A DNA stretch of 64,000 nucleotides from Delphinus delphis (GCF_949987515.2 NC_082700.1:35675380-35739379), one strand, 5' to 3'. Shown: positions 49,080 through 62,627, counted from the stretch's first letter. A program made the numbers and translations. Notes: generated by a model not told the origin, from the letters alone.

Positions 49080-49510
49080 AAGAAAAGGTGATAACTCAAA
49101 TTCTATCAGACATGTAACATGTATCAAGCCACAGAGAGAGTACTCTGAAACCAAACAAAATGAAGATAAATATAAAATATCTGGACTATTAGAATACAAT
49201 TACTAAAATCAAAGGAAGAAGACATATTAAAAGCATTCAGAATTGGGATTTTTAAAAGAAATTAATGTCAAAGAGCAACAATGTTTGTCAGCCACTTTTT
49301 CAAGGAAAACAAAACAAAACAACAATGGAGCCAGAAAACAGTGACTCATCATTTTAAGAACTGAAGGAAAATAGGTGATATAGATAATGGAACTACAAAT
49401 GACTATATCCAGATAAAAGGAGTCACAACACTGCCAAAATCTGAAGTGATAATTTCCTAAATGAGAGAACAAGTGAGAGAAAAACAAATTTCAAAACAAA
49501 AGTCAAGTGA
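49080..49510 (+). mobile_element. Old L1 fragment, forward strand (upstream of ORF2)
   Basis: 'gaagacatattaaaagcattcag', then 'aacaatggagccagaaaacagtga', 'gactatatccagataaaa' and 'taaatgagagaacaagtgag' follow the order of an L1 region with 'acaatggaggccagaagacagtgg...taccagcgaaa'. Heavily mutated. Confidence 0.55.
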
Positions 49511-49529
49511 CTATAGATATATATTAGCA

Positions 49530-49800
49530 CTAGTTATCTATTCCTATACAACAAATCAATCCAAAATTAGGGGCTTTAAACAATAACCATTGATGATCTC
49601 ACAATTTCTATGGGTCAGAAGTGTTAGCATAGTTTAGCTGAGTGGTTCTGAAGCAGGATCTAAGCAGTGATTACAGTTAAGTTGTTGTCAGGGGTAAATT
49701 CATATGGTGGCTTTACAGAGGCAAGACAATCCACTTACAGTATGGTCACTCACATGGTTTTTGCTGAAGACCTCAATTCTTCACCATGTGAGACTTACCA
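49530..49800 (+). repeat. Old interspersed repeat, family not named
   Basis: 'ctagttatctattcctatacaacaaatcaatccaaaa' (in parts), 'tctcacaatttctatgggtcag' and 'agctgagtggttctga' match a common mammalian repeat beginning 'tctattgctgtgtaacaaaccacccc'. It separates the two L1 segments. Probably the same family as 7740-8065. Confidence 0.5.
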
Positions 49801-50024
49801 TAGGTGACTTGAATCCTCACAAAATGGCAATTAATACCCCCAAATACCTGAATGAATACCTAAATGAACTGGCTTATTTGTAGAAAAATAATATGCAATG
49901 TTGGAACCCAAGACATGATAAACGTCTATTGACCAATAAGTATTAAAATAATTGAAGGAATACTCATAGTGTACATCTAACTCTCACTCCCACTTTGTCT
50001 CCCCACTGAGACAGATAAAAGTGG

Positions 50025-51290
50025 AATCACAACATACCAAAACTTACAAGATGCAGCAAAAATGGTATTAATATAGTGGAAATTTCTAAATTAAAAAAGG
50101 AGAAAAATCTCAAATCAACAACCTAACATTACACCTCAAAGAACCAGAAAAAGAAAAAACTAAAACCAAATTTCACATCAGGAAGAAAATAATAAAGATT
50201 AGAGTAGAAATTAATTAAATAGAGAAACAATAGAAAAAAAATCAAGAAAGCCAAGGTTTGGTTCTTTGAAAAGACCAACAAAATTGGTAAATGTCACATT
50301 AACCATATTAAGCCACTTTAACAGAATGAAGGACAGAAACCACATGATCACTTCATTTGATTCAGAAAAGAATTTAACAAAATTCAACACTTTTTCATGA
50401 TAAAAATACCACACAATCTAGGAATAGAAGAAAATTATTTCAACATAACAAAGGCCATACGTGGCAAACCCACAGCCAATATCATACTCAATGGTGAAAA
50501 CCTGAAAGCTTTCCCTCTAAGATAAGGAATAAGGCAAGGATGCTCTATCTCATCCATATTCAACACAGTAGTGGAAATTCTAGCTAGAGCAATTAGGCAA
50601 GAGAGAGAGATAAACGGCATTCAAGTAGGAAAGGAAGTAGAAAAATTATCTTTTTGTAGATAACATGATCTTGTATGCACAAAACCTTAACAATTCTACA
50701 AAAAAGTATTAGAACAAAAAAAGCAATTCAGCAAATTTGCAGGAAACAAAATCAACTCACAAAAATCAGTTATTTTTTCCTATACATTAGCAATGATCAA
50801 TCCAAAAGGGAAATTAAGAAAACAATCTCATTTACAATAGCATTTAAAAATATATTTAGAAATAAACTTAGCCAAGGAGGTGAAAGACTTGTGCACTGAA
50901 AAAATATAAAACACTGCTGAAAGAAATTAAGAAAGACACAAATAAATAGAAAGACGTTTTGTTTTCAAGGACTGAATGAGGGAATATTGTTAAGATGTCC
51001 ATACCACCTAATTGATCTACAGATTCCATACAAACCTATCAAAATTCCAATGGCTTTTTTTTTGCAGAAATAGACACAATTCATCTGATAATTAATATGA
51101 AATTACAATAGTCAAAACCATATTGAGAAAGAAAAATATAGCTGGGGACTTCACACTTCCTTATTTCTAACCATATTGCAAATCTAAAGTAATGAAAACA
51201 GTGTGGTACTGGCATAAAGGCAGACATAGATAAATAGAATAGAATTAGGAATCCAGAAATAAACTCTCACACAAATGGCCAAATTCTGTT
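50025..51290 (+). mobile_element. L1 ORF2 fragment, forward strand, with decayed polymerase motif
   Basis: Runs from 'accaaaacttacaagatgcagc' through 'aggtttggttctttgaaaagacc', 'accacatgatcacttcatttg', 'atactcaatggtgaaaacctgaaagc' and 'caaggatgctctatctcatcc', ending near 51290. These are ORF2 reverse transcriptase and C-terminal sequences. The FADD catalytic motif reads FVDN ('ctttttgtagataacatg', near 50650), so one catalytic Asp is lost, and there are frame breaks. Part of the RT between about 50290 and 50310 is deleted. Confidence 0.85.
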
Positions 51291-52498
51291 CAACATGACA
51301 TTTCAGACCTCATCGTGTGCATTTCCCAGGATATATTACAAACTTATTGGATATTTTTGTGAATCTAGTAAGTCTGATGGTCAAATAAGTATCAGCAATA
51401 CTCTACACTGTATTTACCTTTTAGAGATTCACACTGTATTTATGCAAGGCTCTAAGAAGTCCTACAATAAAGAAACAATTTGATCACTGAAACACCCTTT
51501 CCTCAAACACACAGTTTGAATTGTTTCTCTAAAACACACTTGGGACAGGCTTCATTAGCAAAGTAAAAAGGAAACATTGTGTAGAGAAATAGTTAAAGCA
51601 GCTTAACTAAAATGTGAAAATGTTAAAGAAGTCGAACTTTAAATAGTGAAGTACAAATGTTGAAATACAAACAAAGTAAAATTAAGAGATTTCAATGGCT
51701 AAACAAATATGATATAAATAAATTGATTTAAGATACTGAAACTTTTAAAAAAAGAAACTCCAGAGGACTAACACTAATTTAGAATAGAAGTATGTACACA
51801 TTTCAAAGTTAAGATTCTCTATCAAACATAAATTCTTAATTTCTTCTCAGGAACTCCTTCAAAAAAAAAACAAAAAACAGTAAGTTGACATGCATTTCTG
51901 AAAATCAATTCATTAAAAAAAAAAAAAAAAGGAAGAACATTCTAAAATAAAATACTCAGTTTCCAGTAGCTCATTTTCCCCACTGTCCACCCAAAGTCAG
52001 TCAGCCGTTCCCATGGATATGCATATGATTATTGTATGTGCTTTAAGAGTATTGACTTAAACATGAATATTGTTGATGGCTACACATTCAGCACAAAGAT
52101 TGCCTTTTAGTTCTCTAAATTCTATTATAAAATTATCAAATCCATCAATTTCTGTAGGACGTGTGACCAAAGTGGTGGATGATGTATGGAGAGGTCAATC
52201 CATCAGCTTGGATATTTTTATTTGTGGGAATATGATAGTTATTCAGACACTACAGAGTTCCAAACTCATTTATGTGTTCCTTGATGAGAGACATTTTTAT
52301 TTCAGAAATTCCACAGAGTATACTGTAATTAGTGGCCATTTGAATAAATAATTAATTATGAATTTTGGAAAGCTCTTTTGGCATCAGTAGTCACAGCTAA
52401 AACTAAAAATCCAGATATCTGGAAAGACAGTGAAAAAATGATGGTGAATACATAATTTAAATTTTTATTATGCGGTAGGCTCAAAGAAGGTCTCATAG
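51291..52498. other. No recognised feature
   Basis: AT-rich sequence with two A runs (near 51862 and 51916). The ORF at 52070-52351 has no domain. The last 16 bases are the left target duplication of the next SINE. Confidence 0.45.
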
Positions 52499-52709
52499 GG
52501 CTTCCCTGGTGGCGCAGTGATTGAGAGTCCACCTGCCGATGCATGGGACGCGGGTTCGTGCCCCGGTCTGGGAGGATCCCACATGCCGTGGAGCGGCTGG
52601 GCCCGTGAGCCATGGCTGCTGAGCCTGCGCGTCCGGAGCCTGTGCTCCACAACGGGAGAGGCCACAACAGTGAGATGCCCGCGTACTGCAAAAAAAAAAA
52701 AAAAAAAAA
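52499..52709 (+). mobile_element. CHR-2-type SINE with 16-bp target duplication
   Basis: Full copy with A box 'tggcgcagtgattgag', B box 'gggttcgtgccccgg' and an A tail of over 20 bases. 'aaagaaggtctcatag' occurs at 52483-52498 and again at 52710-52725 without mismatch, so the insertion is fairly recent. Confidence 0.97.
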
Positions 52710-52732
52710 AAAGAAGGTCTCATAGTTAGTGT

Positions 52733-52762
52733 TTGGATGAGTTCTTAAGAGAACTCATCCAA
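52733..52762. repeat. Perfect hairpin, 13-bp arms
   Basis: TTGGATGAGTTCT, loop TAAG, then its exact reverse complement. It starts 7 bases after the SINE target duplication. No run of T follows, and no gene is adjacent. Confidence 0.93.
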
Positions 52763-54379
52763 CAAGAAGCCATCCAGAGACCACTTTGCTCAAAATATCA
52801 TATTCATCTTTCATAATATGTCTATAATGTACTTTCTTAGGACCCACTTCCACCAAAATTATTAGATAAGCACATTTTAACCATCACCCTTATTGACATT
52901 CTGGCTGAATGAACTTGCCATTATAACTTTCAAAAGGAAAATTTGGGGCACCCCCAAATTCTGGGGCAAGTGGCACCCACCCGGTATTTAAAGCAGTAAA
53001 AGTTAGGAAAATCTAACAACTTCATAAGGCATTGCTAGAAAACATTTAAAGTCATTTTAATATTTCAGTAGTTTTATTGTAAAATTTATGCATAATAAAC
53101 AAAGAATATTTAGAATAATTAATGACATTAAATATTATTGTAAGACCATGGCTGAAATCATTACTTTGTTTTATTTGTATATTAATATTATATATTTGCT
53201 GCTATAGCCAATTCATATTCTGAGAAAAGGATAAGGACACTTTGGTTTAATTTTTCATTTCAGTAAATTCAGAGAAGATACAGTAAATCTCCTTGATAAT
53301 AAATATCTAACCTACACATATTGTGCAACATAATAGCACAACATATGTAACATTTTCAAGTGTGATTTGCAGATAAATTGGTAACAACATCTTGATATAG
53401 TAAGAGTGCTCTCTTTTATGTTTTTCCACAAAATGACACTCAATCCATTACTTCATAGATATGTTTTTCTTCTTCTGTTTTCATTTATGCCATTGAATTT
53501 TAAGTTCTTTTCACTGTTTATAATCAGATGATGAAAATGGTATATCTATTTCAGACTATGGTGTGAAACCAATTGTATGGCTGCATGTCAGTGCACTTAG
53601 AACAGGTGGCTCCTGTGATTGGTAGTAGGAATAACAATTATGATTATATATAGGTTTTGTGCAAAGAAAACAATGTCTCTGCAATATGAAATGTAAGGTT
53701 AAATGTTAATGTTTAAAGTGGTTAGTATTTTTTATGTTTGTAAAAATAATCAAATTTGTTTCTGGTTATATTTATGATCATGAATTACAGTCAAATGATC
53801 ACATTGCATGAATAATTTGTTTAGTTTCAATTTTAAATAAATTATAAAATCACATATTTAGTGGATATATGTGCCTAGTTCATTCAAAGTATCTACTTGT
53901 TTTCAGCTCTATGTTGTTTTTTCTTTAGTATAAAATAATTTAATCATCAGGAAAGAAAAGGACTGTGAACTACATACTATTATAGCTGTATAATTCTAAT
54001 ATGCCTATTGAAACTCCTATAGTTAGTACATTACCAATTCAGTGTATGTGAGTAATCAATTTAATAGTAATAGCATTTATAATCACTGTATATTTTTAAG
54101 CTATCTTTAAAATGTTAACATTTCAAAATGACACATATTCACTTAGAAAATTTGGAATACTACCAAACAAAAAATAACATCATTTATAATCTTTCCATAG
54201 AGATGATGTTTTGATGTATAGCATAGTTTTAAAAATAATTCATATATCCCATTATCTAGCTTCACAAATCTTACAATATTGTGGAGAAGATAGATTGAAA
54301 AAGCGACAAAATAATTGTGATATTTAACAAAATACATGCAAAAAATAAGTTAAGTGCTAAGTTAGAATGGAGAGGGGAA
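52763..54379. other. No recognised feature
   Basis: AT-rich sequence. Reverse ORF 54143-54337 has no domain. Confidence 0.45.
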
Positions 54380-55250
54380 CTTGCATTTAAATAGAATGAT
54401 CAGGGAAGGCTTTTCTATAAAGGAGATGTTCAAACTCATTAATACAGGACAAAGAAAAAATTAACCAAACAAACAGCAGGAAGAGAAGTAGAACATTGCA
54501 AGTTGCAAATGTCCTGCTATGTGAAAGATCCTGATATATTTGAGAAAGTAAATCTAAATGTCAAGTAGCAAATAGAAATGAGGTAAGAAAGGTAGGTGAC
54601 AGAGGTAATACAATGCATTCTAGGATGTGGTAAAGTTAGGATTTTATTCTGGGTGAAACAGAAAACCAGCAAACATTTATTAGTCTCATAAAGTTAAGCT
54701 CAAGCTGACTATGGGTAGGACTACAGTGGAAATGGATCTGATTTATTTAGAAGGAAGAATTGACAGGATGTGGTAATGGATTGGAAGCTGGCTAGTAAAT
54801 AAGAGGGGCAGTGGTTATGGCTTTTCTAAATTTATTGTTTGAGCAAGAGAAGGATGCTAAATCTTATTTAGAGTGGTTTGGAGAGGGACAAATTTTGTGA
54901 AAGACAAAAATAAAATGTTTTAATTTAATTATATCAAGTTTGAAATATCTCTGAGATACCTAAATGAAGGTGTTAGGTGAAAGGTTGGATATACGTGTTA
55001 GAAGAGAGGTGTGACCTGAAGATATAAATTTGTAAATCACAGTATAAATATAGTATTCAAATAAAGTAAAATTGAGAGTTCGCCTAGGGAGAGACTATTG
55101 ACAAGAAAAGTGGACCAAGTTTGATAACATGAGGAAATCCAACAATTTAGAGGAGGGTGATACCTAGGTAGCAATGCTGATGAAAAAGCTCTCTAGTTAT
55201 GACAGAAAGAAAAGAAGCAAGGGAACAAAACTGTACAATAAGCCACAGTA
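54380..55250 (+). repeat. Long old interspersed repeat, family not named
   Basis: Phrases in order ('gaggtaagaaaggtaggtgac', 'taggattttattctgggtg', 'ggaagaattgacaggatgtgg', 'agtttgaaatatctctgagatac', 'gaagatataaatttgtaaatcac') match a widespread mammalian repeat with 'gggaagccattggagg' and 'agtttgagatgcctattagacatc' in its consensus. I recognise the pattern but not the name. Confidence 0.5.
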
Positions 55251-57271
55251 TTTAAATATATATGTTAAATTTAATTTTTGATTTTGAAAATATTTGAATT
55301 AACTTTGTATAGGGAAGCTTAGAAAATTCACACTTAAGGATTGACATTACTCTCACTTCTGTGATTTATCTCACGTTTTCCTTTACTTATATTTTGGTAT
55401 ATTTTCAAGTATTTCTCAGAAATAAGGGATCATTTAAGACCATTATGATTTTGCTTGAGTCCAAGTGAATATTTATGACTCGTATATTTTAACCATTTCT
55501 TTAATGCTGAGTATAGTCCTCGAGACTTGATTAGAGAGGATATAAATACATATTTGTTGAATCAATAAATTATCTAATTGTCAGTATGTTCAGATATTCC
55601 TAATCTTAAATATTTTCCCCTACATTAAAGACTATTGTCTTTCAAAACATGGATAAAACTGCATAACTTATAGTATTAGTTTTTTTCTTCTACATATAAT
55701 TTTACCATTTTAGTATTATAGTAACATTTATTTAAAAATAATGGACCCTTTGCTTTAATAAATATTTTGCAAAATTTCCAAAATTGTTTAAAACCTGGAA
55801 TACTGATATTTATATTCTGCCTGAGTTTTAATGCAGGAAGAGTTAAGGGTGCTAATATTTATGAGGGGATTGATAGTATATACATAGCCACACTCTGGCT
55901 CTTTGTATGGCCCACTGTAATTGTGGACAATTCACTAGACATGTTTTCAATGGGAACATGAGCCAAGTTTTGTAACTGAGGATTCCAGAAAGGCATTGAT
56001 TGAAACCTTTCAGTAGTAAAATACACCAGAAAAGACGACCATGATAATTTTGGGGGAAAACTTTTCACAGTGTCTCCTTCCCTTTTGGAGGCTGATTCAG
56101 AGGTGAGCAAAGGACACCTGTGTGTAGAAAAGATCAACATAAATCTAGAAAGGATGAAAGTAACACCCTCAAATGAAATCTAGCCACAGAGAGAGTGTTG
56201 GTAGAATCGATTAAATCTCTTATGAAACAAGCTTGTGTCAGAATCTTAGGATAAAATGACAATAGGAGAAAGCTCACTGTGCCTTCAATGATAAATTAAA
56301 TAATTATGAAAAGTATAGTTTTATGAAAGATTGGTTTCATATGAAACATTTAATGTTTGCTGTTACCGGTTTCTGCTAATGAAAATTTTTCTTATACTTT
56401 CTTATTGAGAGTGCTTGCAAATATGGAATACAAATGGTTAAATATGTTTGGGGTGACCATGTAATTTGTTGTTAAAATTGTGATACTTTGAAAAACAAAA
56501 CTGGACAGTGCCACTAATTATGTTAGGGCAACTAGCATAAACTGTACTCATCCTGGGTAAACAAGGACATCTAACCATTTTAACTGTACAATAAACTTCT
56601 CAGGTGTTCTGAGTGGAGAGTAGGATTTTAGATATTCTTCAATACAATAATGTGAATATTTTTCTGTAAGGGATGTGCATGTATGTGTATTTAAAGTGCC
56701 TTTTGTTTTTGGAAATGGAAAGATTTGGTTGAAACTTTGAGAATTGATCAAGAAGCTATTCTGCTAATTAAGAAAAACTCATCAATAGCTTCCTGGAATA
56801 GTTCAATTGTGGACTATAACTGTAAATTGTATGTAAATGGGCACTTTTCTCTAAATGCATATTAAAATTTTGCAAATTATCAAATTGAAAACATTGTCAT
56901 AATGATTTAATTCTTACAAAATAACAAATCAGTATGGATAAGTACATAACTATTTTATCTCAGTTTTTAAATTAAGCCACTGAATTCCACATCACAGATA
57001 TTTGGAACTCAGTTACTTCAAAGCACATATTTTTTTTAACCTGCAGACAGCACACAGTTTTGTTTTGGAAGTAAATTAAAAATATAAATGGCTATAAATA
57101 TCTGCACTATTTATAGGCACCAGTTAGTCATCAGTGTCATGTTAAAATAATTAGCCAGACCAGCCTGAAGGGAAAGTCAGGGCACAAGATAATTATAAGT
57201 CTACTTCTTATAGCTTAGCTCCAGAGACCACTTTGCTCAAAATGTAATTTTGATCCAAATCATTTTCTTTT
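55251..57271. other. No recognised feature
   Basis: AT-rich sequence. ORFs at 55767-55961, 55859-56140 and 56548-56751 have no domain. Confidence 0.45.
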
Positions 57272-57369
57272 TCATAATTTTTTTAAAAACAATTTTATTG
57301 GAGTATAGTTGATTTACAATGTTGTGTTATTTTCAGGTGTACAGCAAAGTGGTTCAGTTATACAACTGG

Positions 57370-57400
<31 letters not shown>

Positions 57401-57417
57401 TTCTTTTCCATTCTTTA
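57272..57417 (-). mobile_element. L1 3' end, reverse strand
   Basis: 'attggagtatagttgatttac', 'gtgtacagcaaagtggttcag' are the reverse complement of the L1 terminus 'ctgaatcactttgctgtacac..gtaaatcaactatactccaat'. A (TA)n run at about 57369-57396 lies inside the element, and similarity ends soon after. Confidence 0.88.
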
Positions 57418-58240
57418 CCCTTGGTGTATAAAGAACTGTTATTTCCCTCTGAGGGCTGAGAATTCCCCATGAGGCTGAGAATTCTCCTACTCTGTAGTGC
57501 TCCCTGTGTCTTCATTCAGACCTTGTTCCCAGAGATCATCATTAGAGGCCTTCTCTAGAACCAGTAATCCTGCATGCTGAACATTGATATTTAGCCCGTA
57601 AAGTGGCAAATGTCCTTCTCCACCAGACACCATTGACCATTTTTCACAAAGCATAGTAATCTTTTCCAACTTTCTTTTGTCAAAGCAAAAATTGAAATGG
57701 ACCATTTTATACAGGAAAGGAACACTTTATTCATTGCAGTAGGAGAAAGAGACCAGAACTCTGAACTCAATTCTGTTGAAACAAAAAGTGGCAGAGTTTT
57801 TAAGTACTGGAGTGAGCTAGTAGAAACTATTAAAGAATGTTAGTGGGAAGATGTTCAATAAGATGTGTTGGATGTATTGAGTTATTCTTGAGTTTACAAA
57901 TGTTTTTCTCTGTGATTAGGCCACCTGTGCTGGCTAATTGGCACCTATCAATGTTAGACTCTTACCCTCCCACAGAGACTGAGAGATGGGCATGTTATCT
58001 CTTTTGATATGTTACATGTCAAAGAAGTGGTTCCCACATCATTGAAAAAGATATTACTGGCTTTTCAGACTGGCTAGAGGATTTTCACAGGCTTTATATA
58101 TGTCCCAAAGGGGCAGAGAAAGAAGTTATAATTACAGGATTGTTTGTTTGTTTGTTTTATATAAATGTTTTAAGGAAAGGAAGATCAGGAGCATAGAGTC
58201 AGCAAGAAGCCAGTAGAAAATTAAGTCAAGCTCTGGGGAA
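57418..58240 (-). repeat. Possible LTR-like element, reverse strand, family not named
   Basis: A reverse-strand AATAAA ('atgaataaagtgttc', near 57730) with non-AT-rich flanks, and a 72-codon reverse ORF (57487-57705) ending just before it, suggest the end of an ERV internal region followed by an LTR. The peptide has no domain I recognise. A (TTTG)n run at 58141-58156 lies within. Confidence 0.3.
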
Positions 58241-60259
58241 CATTAAGGCTGCCATCTTGGTCATTTTCCTATTATCACACAGTGAATGCCTATCCTGGGA
58301 AGTTCAGATCCACTTAAGGACCTTGTCTGTCTTTAGCTTTTCTCTCAATTAGAGCAATTTAGTCCTAGTTTCTCTTGTCAGAGCCATAGGTTATTGTGCC
58401 TTATAATTGTTCTCATGCTATATTGATCTCTTAAGACTTTTCTAGTCAGCTCAGCTCTTGCCATGAAAGAAGACAAAACAAAACATTATTTTCATACTCA
58501 GCTACCAGCCAAAACTGCTTTTACCCCACCTTCCATGTCAATTCACCTGAATCTTGTACTATTTTTCAAAAATATCGTCATATTTTTCTCACACATGAGC
58601 AAGCATTCTATAAAATAAAATATTATAAAATGTAAATATTTAATTTTTAAAGATACATCTTTAAGTTCAGATCAGTACAGTATGATTCAGTCTACTGGGT
58701 ATTTGGAAATATTTTAAGAATTAAAAATATTAATATTTGGTTGACTTAATCTGATAGTAAGCATTCATTAAGTGGAAAAATGGTATGACATGAAAATATA
58801 ATTAAGTGTAACAAATATATCATTAGTTAGTTAATTAATTAATTAATTAAACATAAAGTTTTGCCTGGCAGGACATGTAAAACAAAAATAATTACTTGAT
58901 ATAGCTTCAGTTGTTCAATTTGAAGTTGAAGAAAGGATATACTAAGCCATATATTTGGATTACTAACCTAGATTAAAATGAACTCTCAATAACTTACTTA
59001 ATTATGTAGGTAATTAGGTCTCTTTACTTAATAGATTATCAATATATTAGGTGAGCTGTTTCAGATTAATTATTTCATCTTTAAGAGTATTTCTCTGATA
59101 TTTTTAGTACCTGCTATATGGATATAATTATGTTTTTGAAAATAAATGCATGTTGTAACATCAAGCACTTCATTATTTAACTCTGAGTAAAATAATATAG
59201 CAGAGGTAACATAGCACTGGAATTCAAAAGATCAGGATATAAATTCAAATTATGCCATTAGAGGCTTAGGATATTGAAAAACCAGATGTTGCTCTTTGTT
59301 CTAAAATAGTATAAATGATCAGTAAATATGAAGGTGCTTTTTTTTCCAGCAGTATAAAAGAAAGGTACGTGTCAAGAACAAAAGCCACAGAATACCTGCT
59401 CCTAACTTATACTGAGAATAAGATCAAAACAGGAAGATCCACTGTAACAACCATGGCAGATTTCCTGCCCCACAGAGTTTGACATACTTGGGGTTACAAA
59501 CATGTAGGTAGGCAATTACAATATAATGTCCTGAACCTTATAATGTGGAAGCAGAGTGCTACACTATCAGGCATACTTCTGGAAATAATTAACATAGAGT
59601 TAATAGGTAAGGCTCAAAGATAAATAAAACTAGTAGGTGTTACAGCCAGAGGAGATCTGTGAGAAAATCAAAGGACAGTGAGAATTTGGGACTTTTATAA
59701 ATTTATTTTGGACTTTATGCTTAAATATTTTAAGCATATAAGTTTGCATTTATAAGAAGTAAATTTTTTTTTTTTTTTTTAGTGGAAGGGGTTCTTTGGA
59801 AAAGGTCAAGACAAGAAACAGAAAATCCAGTTATGAAGCTATGTGATTAAGGGCAGATTGAATCTGTAGTCCATTCATTCTTTTCCAGAATGTTTTTTGA
59901 AGATCTACTATGTGAAGTAGTCTGAACTGAAGGAGAGGCAGTGTATATAAAGCAAATTAAACAAAGTTAAGATTAATTTCAGAATTGGAAATTGTTAGAC
60001 TTGGAGATTGTATTTATCCTTTTTTTTTTTTTTGGTAGAATGCAAGCAGAAAGTGTGATAATGATGTTGGAAAAATCAAAGGGATGAATGGTAGTGAATA
60101 ATTACCATTTATTTTTCAAAATTTCAACACTCAAGAAGTCTTCTCTTGGTTATTTAGCACCTTATGGATACTTATGTGAAGGAGAACTCATATCCCATAT
60201 TGAAATAGTGACACCAGAAAAACATTTATCCAACCCTGCTTTGCTAAAGCATTGGCTGA
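58241..60259. other. No recognised gene
   Basis: AT-rich sequence. A (TTAA)n run is at about 58833-58851, and T runs occur near 59766 and 60022. A weak MIR-like phrase ('gtaacatagcactggaattcaaaagatcagg') is near 59207. Confidence 0.45.
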
Positions 60260-60715
60260 TTCGGTATTAATGGCTAATCAGCCAAGGACCACCGAAACCA
60301 ACCTGTAGTCCAACAAAATCAGATTTATTGACTCATAACAAGGGAAGTTGATCCACAGGACAGAGGAGTGCACTCAGTGAGAAAAAGCCAGCTTCTTTTA
60401 TAAGGTTTGGGTTCTTGTTGAAGGATTCTGCAGCGGACCTCAGAGAAGCAGGCATCAGTTCTGGATTGGTCGCTTTTCTCAGGATTGAGATTGATTTAGC
60501 TATTAGGTGTTTAGCTATTAGGTGTCCCCAGGAATTGGTAGGAATAGATCTGTGGCATTGTTGGTAAGAAAGAGTTAATCAATCAAACAGGGATCGTTAT
60601 GGCATTTTACAGGTTTAGTATGACTTTAGTGGGGGAAATGTTTTCTGTTCATTTTGCAGCTGTTTTGACCTATGTCTCCTCTGATTAATGGCAGGGTGAC
60701 TTTTTTTTTTCTTTT
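60260..60715 (-). mobile_element. Probable ERV LTR, reverse strand, family not named
   Basis: A reverse-strand AATAAA ('gtcaataaatctg', near 60327) and a TATA-like 'ttataaaagaag' (near 60398) sit about 70 bases apart, in the order expected of a reverse LTR. A 15-bp tandem repeat 'tagctattaggtgt' is at about 60497-60525. I cannot define TG/CA ends or a target duplication. Confidence 0.4.
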
Positions 60716-62408
60716 TCTTCTAAGTTAATTTTCACTTTTTTATTGCTGAAGAGTTTTCATTCATTTTCTGCTCTCTGACAATTTGATTAACCCATTCCTG
60801 ACTTTGATTCAGGAACTGGAGATTGATGTAGCAAGGAGGAGGTCTGTGGAAAATCTATTCTTGTGATAGGCCAGAAGAGCAGTGGTAGCAACATCCAAGT
60901 GGGAGATGGGAGCTGGTGGAGGCACAATCTGTACACTCCCTTGTCAGAGCTACTGGCAGCAGTTCTCAGAAGAAATGCCCTAAATTTGGCTAACCAAGCT
61001 GCTTTGGCCTACCCTAGACTCTTGTTTCTGCCTATGTCCTAATCTTAATATTTGCCTACAATTCTGTGAATTTCCTAGTGACCTGTGGACAATCAATTTC
61101 TATTTTTCTGATACAATGTTCCTGTGCTCAGTCAGCAACAAATATACTAAAATTGCAATGATACGTTGTTTATAAAAATTAAACCACAAAAAGAGTATCC
61201 AACTTTTGGGTAAATCTGGTTTGCAATGTGTCCTGTGTGTTTGAGAATGCAAAACTAATTTAGAACTTTAAACATTACAAAAATATATGATCGTGTGAAG
61301 ACATTTCTAAAGCCTCTTTCAGGAGCTTTAAAAATTACCTTTACAAATGAGGAGGCCTGAATCTTAAGTTTTAGTAACTTTAGAGTAAATCCAACCCAGA
61401 TAATTTGGAAGTCAAAAATGGTGATTTAGACAATAGACCTTATTCCTCCTTGCCTGTTGAACCCTTCTTTGGAATTTTTGTTTGCCATGCACTCTTTTGA
61501 GATCTCTCTCTTCCATTCCTGGGATATTCTGTAGTTAGATATTTTTGACTGAAAGAAAAATGCACAATGTAAAAGTTATGAGTTAAGCTTTTGGTGGGGG
61601 ATCTTACTGAGGACTATAGCACATGAGAGAGCCTCTTAGATAGTTCTGAAGAACTTCTCTGAAAAGGTAAGGAAGGAGACAGGATATGTATGAAAACTTG
61701 CTGGAAAAAAAAAGAAAACACGTAGTCAAACATTCAAAATTTACTACCCATCACAAAGAACAGACATCTCAAGTTAATGATTTTAGTTCTTTTCTATATA
61801 TAGGAAGATACAAGAAACTGGGTTCATTGAAATTATTCCTTAGTTAGGCATTCTAACCTTTTAGGGCCAGTATCCAAAGCATAGAATGCTTCCTGTTTTT
61901 CTCCATCCTGAATTCTCCTCAAGGTATACTATCGGTGGTAGGTGACTGTGGTTGTTGATGGTTTGATCCTTGTAGAACTGAAATGGTGTGTAGCAATCTT
62001 TGTTTACAGTGTCATCCAGCCCAAAGCCTGGTTTCTTTGAACTAATGTCCCTACTAAGTGAGGGTAGGAATTTGTTAGCTATTTCCCCTTGTAAGTATTT
62101 TTAAAATATTTGTTATAAAATCAATGAGTAAATAATGAAAATAAATTGTCAGTGAATGAAGATAATGAAGAATAGTGAAAAGCATGTTTACCTTATAGAT
62201 CACAAGTCAAGCATTGTTTATAAATATATGTGCCTTTATTTCAGATAACATAGCAATATCTATTTTAATTGTATAATCTCTGACTACAATCACCTGAAAT
62301 ATCGTTGATAGTTTTTAAATAGTTTCAATAACTCTACTTAATGAGAATATGTAATCAATTTACAGTGGCTGTCAAAATACGAAAAAGTAATCATAAGAAG
62401 CTCGTGTA
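60716..62408. other. Unassigned, possibly ERV internal remnant
   Basis: Less AT-rich than the surroundings (60780-61050 and 61430-62080), with phrases such as 'gcttttggtgggggatcttactgaggac' that look retroviral or repeat-like. No open frame above 60 codons supports a protein. Confidence 0.3.
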
Positions 62409-62627
62409 GGGCTTCTCTGGTGGTGCAGTGGTGGAGAGTCCGACTGCCGATGCAGGGGACACGGGTTTGTGCCCCGGTCCGGGAAGATCCCACATGCCGC
62501 GGAGCGGCTAGGCCCGTGAGCCATGGCTGCCGAGCCTGCGCGTCTGGAGCCTGTGCTCTGCAACGGGAGAGGCCACAACAGTGAGAGGCCCGTGTACTGC
62601 AAAAAAAAAAAAAAAAAAAAAAAAAAA
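62409..62627 (+). mobile_element. CHR-2-type SINE with imperfect target duplication
   Basis: Full copy with A box 'tggtgcagtggtggag', B box 'gggtttgtgccccgg' (one change from GGTTC) and a 27-base A tail. Flanks 'aagctcgtgtag' and 'gcaactcatgtag' are similar but not identical, so it may be older than the copies at 26304, 48455 and 52499. Confidence 0.95.
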
